Made by a program: the position numbers and the translations under genes. A model generated the notes under the pieces. That model saw nothing but the letters and a program-made list of their open reading frames with translations, made no database searches and had not been told where the DNA came from. A stretch of DNA of 13,227 bases from Candidatus Peregrinibacteria bacterium CG_4_10_14_0_2_um_filter_43_11 (GTDB lineage Bacteria; Patescibacteriota; Gracilibacteria; UM-FILTER-43-11), in the NCBI GenBank assembly GCA_002792495.1, contig PFOK01000053.1, positions 1-13,227 on the forward strand. The letters are read 5' to 3'. Below are positions 5,706 to 11,616 of this stretch, one piece after another. Within the stretch, counting starts at the first letter, position 1; each line of letters opens with the position of its first letter.

Positions 5706-8042
5706 TTAAATTAACGGTTCTTCAAATTCCTGTTCCATGTCCGGTGCCATATTTTCTTCGGTAAATTCACCCGCCTCATCCCATTTACTCAACTGCTTTT
5801 CAACCTCCTCACGCGGAGTGCAGTATTTGGATCGGGACAAAGCAATAATTTCGTCCGTTAAATCATTCGTCACAGGAGGAACATCGAGGGTACGGGCGGA
5901 AAAAGCCTCGCGAATCTCACCGTTAACTGACATTTTAATATAAAACTCACGAACCCCAAGGTTAATGATATCGCGTTTGGTAAAAACAGGATTGTATTCC
6001 GCTTCCAGAATTCCGGCGTCATCGGAGCCTACACGGAAGTTGAGCATGGAACCCACATTACCAAAAACCGTTTTTTGAATCACTTCATCGAGTTGCCCCA
6101 TGTACTGATGCGCGATGGTAAGATTGAGACGGTATTTACGCGCTTCGGAAATGATTTCTTCAAAAGTGTCGGTGGCAAAATTCTGGAATTCATCGATGTA
6201 GAAGTAAAAATCCTTCCGATCTTTTTCGTGCAATTCCGCACGCCGCATGGCAGACTGATACACTTTCGTCACAATCATCGCGCCCAAAAGCTGCGAATTT
6301 TCTTCACCCAAAAGTCCTTTAGAAACCTTCATGAGCAAAATCTTCTGATTATTCATCACATCCGCGATATCGAACTTACTTGCAGGCTGACCGATGATAT
6401 TGCGAATCATGTTGGTGGCAACCAACTGCCCCACTTTATTCAAAAGAGGGGTGATGGCTTCAGCGTCAAATTTTTCGCTCCATGCGGCAAATTCCGAAAC
6501 CCAGAAGTTCTTTACCACCGCGTCTTTGATACGGGAAATGATCTTTTGACGGTAATTCTTGTCCGTCAGCATCTTAAGAATAGAAAGGATACTCGTGTTG
6601 GGGCTATCTAAAAGAGCAAGTGTGGTATAGCGCAAAACATGCTCAAGACGATCGGACCAGTTGTCGCCGAATAGTTTTTTAAAAATATCCAAAAACCCGA
6701 TAGTGAGCTGCATTTTATAGGCTTCTCCCACAGACTCCATAGGGTTAAAAGCAACCGGAAAGTCGATGTCGGAAGGATCAAAAATAATCACATCATTCTT
6801 GCGATGCTCAGGAACATAGCGAAGAACAGCATCAACGAGATCTCCATGGGGATCGAGTACCGCCACCCCATGTCCTGCGTCAAAATCCTCTTTGATCAAC
6901 ATTTCCAGGAGTTTAGATTTGCCGGAACCCGATTTACCCACCGTATAAAGATGACGACGACGATCCGAACGCAGAATACCGAAATCAACATAATTATTGT
7001 GATAATTGGTTTTACCGAACATAGAAATTTGAGAGCCGGGTTTGCTGGGCAAATCCTGAGGAGGTTCAGATTTACGCGCCAAAACGTGCACAATATGGGG
7101 AGTGTGATCGGAATTAGGATAATGATAAAGCGAAGCCAACTCCTTGACTCCCATAAGATAATGACCGGAAAGCGAACGATTGCGATACAGGTTCACAAAA
7201 CTCGTGGAAGTGCTTTTTCGACCGGCGGCAAACTCCTGAATATCGGTTTTATTGAACTGATAAAAGCTATTGATAATCGCTTCCAGTTTGCGCTTGGCTA
7301 CATCAGGAGTTTTCGCGATATACGCACAACGAACAATCACATCATAAGGCTCAAAGCCATACTTTTCTTCCGAAAGACGCTTGCGCAATTTACGAATGGA
7401 ATCCTCCCCCTTGGTTGCGCGAAACCAGTCACGCACATGAAAAACCTGACGCAAACGCGCAAAGCGCATGGCCCAGTTTCGTTTGAAGTGGTATCCGGCA
7501 CTTTCATTTTTCGGGTTAGTGACAATCTGAACCCAGACTTGTTCTCCGGAACTGATTTTTGAAATAACCGAAAAAAGACCGGATTGACTATCCTCCGTAA
7601 ATTCATCGTAAGTCTTAAAGGGGTAGACATCAAAGAAAGAAAAATCCAACGTAGTCCCGGCAACAGCCTGCTTTTCCGGATCAAATCCAAGGGTGTAATC
7701 TTTGGTCGACTTGATTTCACAATCAGGAAAGGTGGAATAAATCAAACCCTCAACAGTCTCCAATAAATCGTCAGGAACCACCACATAACAATAGGTGTAT
7801 TGTTCATATCCAAAAAACTCGAAAGAAACGACTTTACCCTTTACCGTGTTCTGAAGATTAACCAGAACCTGCTGGAACAATGCCTCTTTTTTCGGATTTG
7901 CCGCTTCCCCCTGCGGAACGACCACGTGAAGATAGTGCAGTTTCATAAACAAAGAAATTATCGGAAGAAATAGCGTACAGAAAATAAATCGGAAAAGAGG
8001 ACTTTGGCTCCAATCATAACAGGAAAAGAGAAGATTTGACAA
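5706..8042 (-). CDS. VirD4/TraG-like coupling-type P-loop ATPase
   Basis: A 778-residue protein of the VirD4/TraG/HerA-like class, which uses ATP to pump DNA or feed substrates to a type IV secretion channel. Walker A is GKSGSGKS (369-376). The following AVLDPHGDLV and VIIFDPSD strands (about 394-425) are typical. Walker B is FYIDEFQNF (614-622). AHQYMGQL (644-651) is the usual sensor-like motif, and FRVGSDDA (669-676) may hold the arginine finger. The first 330 residues are an unassigned domain. Residues about 14-32 are hydrophobic and could be one membrane segment. The TTG start at 8042 is supported by GAGGGG 8 bases upstream and by the 13-bp gap to gene D; ATG 7946 (MKLHYLHVV) is the alternative and would drop the hydrophobic segment. 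No relaxase or other secretion genes lie in the window, so the transported substrate is unknown. It ends in TAA. Confidence 0.85.
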   Translation of the reverse strand: MSNLLFSCYDWSQSPLFRFIFCTLFLPIISLFMKLHYLHVVVPQGEAANPKKEALFQQVLVNLQNTVKGKVVSFEFFGYEQYTYCYVVVPDDLLETVEGLIYSTFPDCEIKSTKDYTLGFDPEKQAVAGTTLDFSFFDVYPFKTYDEFTEDSQSGLFSVISKISSGEQVWVQIVTNPKNESAGYHFKRNWAMRFARLRQVFHVRDWFRATKGEDSIRKLRKRLSEEKYGFEPYDVIVRCAYIAKTPDVAKRKLEAIINSFYQFNKTDIQEFAAGRKSTSTSFVNLYRNRSLSGHYLMGVKELASLYHYPNSDHTPHIVHVLARKSEPPQDLPSKPGSQISMFGKTNYHNNYVDFGILRSDRRRHLYTVGKSGSGKSKLLEMLIKEDFDAGHGVAVLDPHGDLVDAVLRYVPEHRKNDVIIFDPSDIDFPVAFNPMESVGEAYKMQLTIGFLDIFKKLFGDNWSDRLEHVLRYTTLALLDSPNTSILSILKMLTDKNYRQKIISRIKDAVVKNFWVSEFAAWSEKFDAEAITPLLNKVGQLVATNMIRNIIGQPASKFDIADVMNNQKILLMKVSKGLLGEENSQLLGAMIVTKVYQSAMRRAELHEKDRKDFYFYIDEFQNFATDTFEEIISEARKYRLNLTIAHQYMGQLDEVIQKTVFGNVGSMLNFRVGSDDAGILEAEYNPVFTKRDIINLGVREFYIKMSVNGEIREAFSARTLDVPPVTNDLTDEIIALSRSKYCTPREEVEKQLSKWDEAGEFTEENMAPDMEQEFEEPLI

Positions 8043-8050
8043 TCTTTCTT

Positions 8051-8056
8051 CCCCTC
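8051..8056 (-). promoter_or_regulatory. Probable ribosome binding site of the VirD4-like gene
   Basis: On the minus strand GAGGGG lies 8 bases before the TTG at 8042 and overlaps the last base of the TAG stop of gene D. This is the best Shine-Dalgarno-like site in the window. It supports the long TTG-start form and translation coupled to gene D. Confidence 0.4.
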
Positions 8057-9702
8057 TAGGTCAACGATTCCTGGTAGCACTTTTCGCAATAAATCTTTTC
8101 AGGCCGACTAACCGGATAGGTGGTTTGAATATCCACCCCGCACAAATCACATTTCCGACCATAAAGAACACGAAGATTGCGCAAATTAAACCGATTTTTA
8201 TGCCGACAATAAAAACACTTTTTAGGAATGGGAACTCCCTGATTTTTATAAAACTTCAATTCCTGTTCGATGATCTTATAATTACGACCACAATCTTCGC
8301 AAGCCAGTAGCGCGCCGCAAATGGAATTGTCGACATCGTGGTTATTATCCGGAACCTGCAAAGTAGCCGGTTGATATTCTGTTTTGTCTTTTTCCAACCA
8401 TCTCCAGCCTCGGGATTCCACCCCTTCTTTGTTCAACGTAAAATATTCCTGAGCGATGGTTTCATTATAAGCAAAATCGGAATATTGAGCAGGAAAGAAT
8501 TCGCCAAATTCGCCAGTCGACTTCATGTGTTCAATAATTTTAGGAACAAGTTGTTCATATTCTTCTTTTGAATATTGTTTGTTAAAAATACAGTACTGCT
8601 TATGACGTAAGCCGATACAACCAAAACAATTTTTGGAATAGTGAGTGTAAAAACAATAATCCAAATCACTTGCCTCGCTAAAACAAAACATGGAGTGCCG
8701 AAGATTTTGTTCATTGTATCCACAGAACGCGACATCGTAAAAGCGCGCGATGCCATCCCCGCACTCATCACAATCCATACAATCCTGCGCCTTACCAAAA
8801 GCACGTGTAAAATATTTACAATCCCATAGCTCCATGGAGTCATAACAATATTCGGCACCCTTGGAGTACACAAGGTAATCCCCTATTACATTTTCATTTT
8901 GAACCCCATGCATGTATTTCTGGGGGAACTTGATTTTAAAATCATGCCAGTCTTTAAAATATTTAGCGAGCTCTGTGTGTGATGACAAGCTTTTCATCAA
9001 TTTTTCAAACGTTTCTTTATCGTAAGGCTTATTGAATATGTGATATTCCTTATTTTTTAAATTACTACACATAAAACAATTCTTGCAGCCAACGCAATTT
9101 TTCAAAAAGGCACTGCTATTGCAATTATCGCAATCCTGAGAGTAATAAAGGGAAAAACACTTGGTGCAATCCACACATTCATAACAAAGTTCGCATTCTT
9201 TTAGGCGATAACAATCGACACAATTTTTACTCTTATTGACACCCAAACTGTAATAGCAATCCCAGTCATAATCGGAATCGAAAAGCATATAACAATTTTT
9301 ATTCTTCCCCGCGTAATTGGTGTATTCAGAGTTCTCGTCAAACTGAAAATCAGTGTGTAATGCAGGCCGGGGAACCTCTTTGGCCAACTGCGCCCACTGT
9401 TCAAAAAATGGACGAGAGAAATCAAAATCACGGCCATAATTAAGAGGATCCCACTTGTCGCTATGCCAATAATCCTGCTCATAAACCTTTAAAGGAGTAT
9501 TCTGGTGATAAGCGGAAACAATCTGCTTTCCGGTTGCGTCACAACGCCGTTTATAAAGGTTAATTTGGTTCCCCGAAGCCATGCGTCGTTGGGAACGACA
9601 AATAGAACAAAAAGTGGGTTCGGGAACAGCCATTTTTTGATAAAACGCCCGATCTTTATCGGTTATTTCGAACGATGATTGACATTGGGTACATTGTTTC
9701 AT
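8056..9702 (-). CDS. Cys-rich zinc-ribbon family protein, paralog D (most divergent)
   Basis: A 548-residue protein with about 40 Cys, function unknown. The N-terminal ribbon has C4/C7 and C32/C35; the third pair is CDATG (C54) and the fourth is QDYW, so one site is lost. Module 1 (about 123-232) has dense clusters (NCVDC, CELCYECVDC, CDNC, CVGCKNCFMC). Module 2 (about 268-380) starts VIGDYLVYSKG and ends NCFGCIGLRHKQYCIFNKQYSKE. The C-terminal ribbon differs from all others: it keeps four full CxxC pairs (C468/C471, C496/C499, C518/C521, C539/C542) and may be nearest the ancestral form. A 5-codon extension to GTG 9717 (MHCRT) is just read-through of the inverted-repeat arm; ATG 9702 gives the family start MKQCTQC. 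It ends in TAG, 13 bp before the ATPase gene, and is the only paralog so tightly coupled to it. Confidence 0.9.
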   Translation of the reverse strand: MKQCTQCQSSFEITDKDRAFYQKMAVPEPTFCSICRSQRRMASGNQINLYKRRCDATGKQIVSAYHQNTPLKVYEQDYWHSDKWDPLNYGRDFDFSRPFFEQWAQLAKEVPRPALHTDFQFDENSEYTNYAGKNKNCYMLFDSDYDWDCYYSLGVNKSKNCVDCYRLKECELCYECVDCTKCFSLYYSQDCDNCNSSAFLKNCVGCKNCFMCSNLKNKEYHIFNKPYDKETFEKLMKSLSSHTELAKYFKDWHDFKIKFPQKYMHGVQNENVIGDYLVYSKGAEYCYDSMELWDCKYFTRAFGKAQDCMDCDECGDGIARFYDVAFCGYNEQNLRHSMFCFSEASDLDYCFYTHYSKNCFGCIGLRHKQYCIFNKQYSKEEYEQLVPKIIEHMKSTGEFGEFFPAQYSDFAYNETIAQEYFTLNKEGVESRGWRWLEKDKTEYQPATLQVPDNNHDVDNSICGALLACEDCGRNYKIIEQELKFYKNQGVPIPKKCFYCRHKNRFNLRNLRVLYGRKCDLCGVDIQTTYPVSRPEKIYCEKCYQESLT

Positions 9703-9784
9703 AGTGCGACAGTGCACAGTGCGCTACTTACATAATGTTACAGACGCGCCATGGCGCGTCTCTAGCACTGTGCACTGTCGCACT
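9703..9784. repeat. Inverted-repeat (MITE-like) element, copy 2
   Basis: The terminal inverted repeats are perfect over 20 bp: AGTGCGACAGTGCACAGTGC (9703-9722) and its complement (9765-9784). The palindrome AGACGCGCCATGGCGCGTCT lies at 9742-9761. It is the most intact of three copies, 82 bp long, with no transposase and no obvious target duplication. It touches the ATG of gene D. Confidence 0.8.
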
Positions 9785-9792
9785 GAATTAGT

Positions 9793-9822
9793 TTAGTAAA
9801 CTTCATCCAGATAACACGATTC
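9793..9822 (-). pseudogene. 3' scrap of a lost zinc-ribbon paralog
   Basis: Read on the minus strand this gives ESCYLDEVY and TAA, the standard family C-terminus (compare CYLNEVY in F and CYLSEVY in A). It lies after the true stop of gene E (9845) and before copy 2 of the inverted-repeat element. The 40 bases 9765-9804 are identical to 11589-11628, which are the element arm plus the end of gene F. Upstream of the scrap the homology stops at a small CCGCC/GGCGG palindrome. It is best read as the tail of a deleted paralog. Confidence 0.65.
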
Positions 9823-9824
9823 AC

Positions 9825-9837
9825 CCGCCATAGGCGG
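9825..9837. repeat. Short CCGCC-ATA-GGCGG palindrome at a homology breakpoint
   Basis: A 5-bp inverted repeat with a 3-base loop lies between the stop of gene E and the paralog scrap. It shares the GGCGGGT string with the in-frame insertion in gene A. It is short, so the call is tentative; its position at the break suggests a REP-like insertion or recombination junction. Confidence 0.35.
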
Positions 9838-9844
9838 ACTTCGC

Positions 9845-11530
9845 TTAATATATATTTTTTAAGTAACAGTGCTCGCAGTATACCACCTCCGGACGGTCGG
9901 GAGAATAAGTGGTTTGGGTTTCGGCGTGGCATTTAGCGCATTGTCGAGGATAAAGATGACGGGGATTGCGACGCTTGAAACGATTTAGATGACGCTGATA
10001 AGGATGTAAATGAGGTATAGGCAAAGAACGATCACGATAAAAACTAAGCTCCTGAGGAGTGATTTTAAATGGCTGACCTGTAATTTCACATACAATCGCC
10101 CAATTTAAAATATCATCAGGTATATCCTTAATATTATCCGGAAGACGATTCGCCGGAATGGTTTTTTTCGCCACCACAGGATTTTCATATTCATCCCATT
10201 TCCATCCTCTGGCTAAAACCTCCTCTTTTTCAAGCGGATAATACATAAAAGCTGTCGTTTTATTGTAGCCAAAAGGAGAAACAGAAATAGGAAAAAATTC
10301 ACCCCATTCCCCCGTCTCCACCATATGTTCTACAATTCGTTCCACCATCCGTTCATATTCCTCTTTGGTATATTGCTTATTAAAAATACAATATCGCTTA
10401 TGATGCATATAAACGCACCCAAAACAATCATGACAACTCTCCATATACCAACAGTAAAGCAAATTAGACGAGCTCATGTGACACTCAATCCCAAAAAGAA
10501 TACCGTAACTATTTTCACCGGAAATAGAACACTCGTAAGACGCCTGCAAATTAGTGCCATACTGATAAATATCCATAACATTTTTAGACCCTAAAACAAC
10601 CTGATAAACATATCGTCCCGCTTCCACGTCTTCGCAATCGTAACACCGATAGCAGTCCTTACAATTATTCAGATGATCACCTATAGAATTTTGAATGTTG
10701 GTACCCTGATATTCTTTGCAAACACGACCTTTTTGCATCTCCTGAAGCATCTGATAAAAACGCTGATACTGCTCATGGGAACCCAAATCGATTCCAACCA
10801 TTTTTTGTTCATACTGCTCTTTAGTAAGTTGCTTATTTTGAAAACAATATTGTTTTTGGCGAAGACCTGTACACAAAAAAGAATCCTTAACGCCAACACA
10901 ATCCCGTAAAAAAGCACTGTCGCTACTATTGACACAATCCTGAGAAGCAATAAGCCCATAGCATTTATGAACATCCACACAATCGTAACAAAGTTCCGAA
11001 TGGAGATTGTAAAAACCATCCACGCAATATTTATTGTGCTTAAATCCATAACTGTAATAACAATTTTCACAAAAATCCGCATGCATGATAAGGTAGCAGT
11101 TTTTGCAAGAACCAATGAGATGAGTGTATTCGGAATTAATCATCGTTCCCTGCTGACTAAGAGCTTGGGCGGGAACATTCTTTTTAAGCTCGTGAAATTG
11201 TTCAAAAAAGGATCTAGAAAAATCAAAGTCACGCCCATAGGAAAGAGAATCCCATTTATCACTATGCCAACACTCACGGCAATAAACCGTCATATTGGAA
11301 TGGGGAGGATACTGAGATAGTGTTTTACCTTGGCACAAAGCGCACTGAGAAGGATAAAGATGGAACTCATTGACCACCGCAGAACGTCGTCCCGCACGAC
11401 AATCCGGACAATGAGTGGGGTCCGGGACCAAATATTTTTGTCCACCAAAATCAGGACTGAGCTGATCCAGCATTTGACGATCTTCCGGTAAAACCTCAAA
11501 CGATGATTTACATTGAATACATTGTTTCAT
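9845..11530 (-). CDS. Cys-rich zinc-ribbon family protein, paralog E
   Basis: A 561-residue protein with about 37 Cys, function unknown. The N-terminal ribbon is complete (C4/C7, C41/C44, C63/C66, C84/C87), although the usual RNxxxLY motif reads VNEFHLY. Module 1 (about 130-240) contains CKNC, CENC, CYDC and a clear solenoid-like run CVNSSDSAFLRDCVGVKDS, ending CTGLRQKQYCFQNKQLTKEQ. Module 2 opens NIQNSIGDHLNNCKDC and ends CFGCVYMHHKRYCIFNKQYTKEE. The C-terminal ribbon has CEITG, no second-position Cys (HLHPYQRH), then C531/C534 and C552/C555. ATG 11530 gives MKQCIQC; five more codons to GTG 11545 (MHCRT) come from the inverted-repeat arm and are rejected. No Shine-Dalgarno site is seen. It lies 86 bp after F, and 142 bp before D across the paralog scrap. 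It ends in TAA. Confidence 0.9.
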   Translation of the reverse strand: MKQCIQCKSSFEVLPEDRQMLDQLSPDFGGQKYLVPDPTHCPDCRAGRRSAVVNEFHLYPSQCALCQGKTLSQYPPHSNMTVYCRECWHSDKWDSLSYGRDFDFSRSFFEQFHELKKNVPAQALSQQGTMINSEYTHLIGSCKNCYLIMHADFCENCYYSYGFKHNKYCVDGFYNLHSELCYDCVDVHKCYGLIASQDCVNSSDSAFLRDCVGVKDSFLCTGLRQKQYCFQNKQLTKEQYEQKMVGIDLGSHEQYQRFYQMLQEMQKGRVCKEYQGTNIQNSIGDHLNNCKDCYRCYDCEDVEAGRYVYQVVLGSKNVMDIYQYGTNLQASYECSISGENSYGILFGIECHMSSSNLLYCWYMESCHDCFGCVYMHHKRYCIFNKQYTKEEYERMVERIVEHMVETGEWGEFFPISVSPFGYNKTTAFMYYPLEKEEVLARGWKWDEYENPVVAKKTIPANRLPDNIKDIPDDILNWAIVCEITGQPFKITPQELSFYRDRSLPIPHLHPYQRHLNRFKRRNPRHLYPRQCAKCHAETQTTYSPDRPEVVYCEHCYLKNIY

Positions 11531-11608
11531 AGTGCGACAGTGCACAGTACTACAGTGCTACAGTGCTACAGAAAATTTAGGTACTGCCGCACTGTGCACT
11601 GTCGCACT
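11531..11608. repeat. Inverted-repeat element, copy 3, with expanded arm and altered core
   Basis: The left arm starts AGTGCGACAGTGCACAGT (11531-11548) and continues as extra ACTACAGTGC and TACAGTGC units to about 11571. The right arm 11589-11608 is the same 20 bp as in the other copies. The core (AAAATTTAGGTACTGCC) lacks the 20-bp palindrome. The left arm touches the ATG of gene E, and the right arm lies 8 bp from the TAA of gene F. Confidence 0.75.
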
Positions 11609-11616
11609 GAATTAGT

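Noticed and set aside
6804..7562. 252-codon open frame on the plus strand opposite the VirD4-like gene
   Set aside because: It lies wholly antisense to a gene with clear Walker motifs, has no recognisable domain, and is rich in odd Ile/His/Arg runs typical of shadow frames.
9703..9717. N-terminal extension MHCRT of gene D (and the same on gene E, 11531-11545)
   Set aside because: The extra codons are the arm of the inverted-repeat element. ATG followed by KQC is the family-wide start.
11531..11608. CRISPR-like array from the regular short units
   Set aside because: Units are only 7-8 bp with no spacers, and no cas genes are present.
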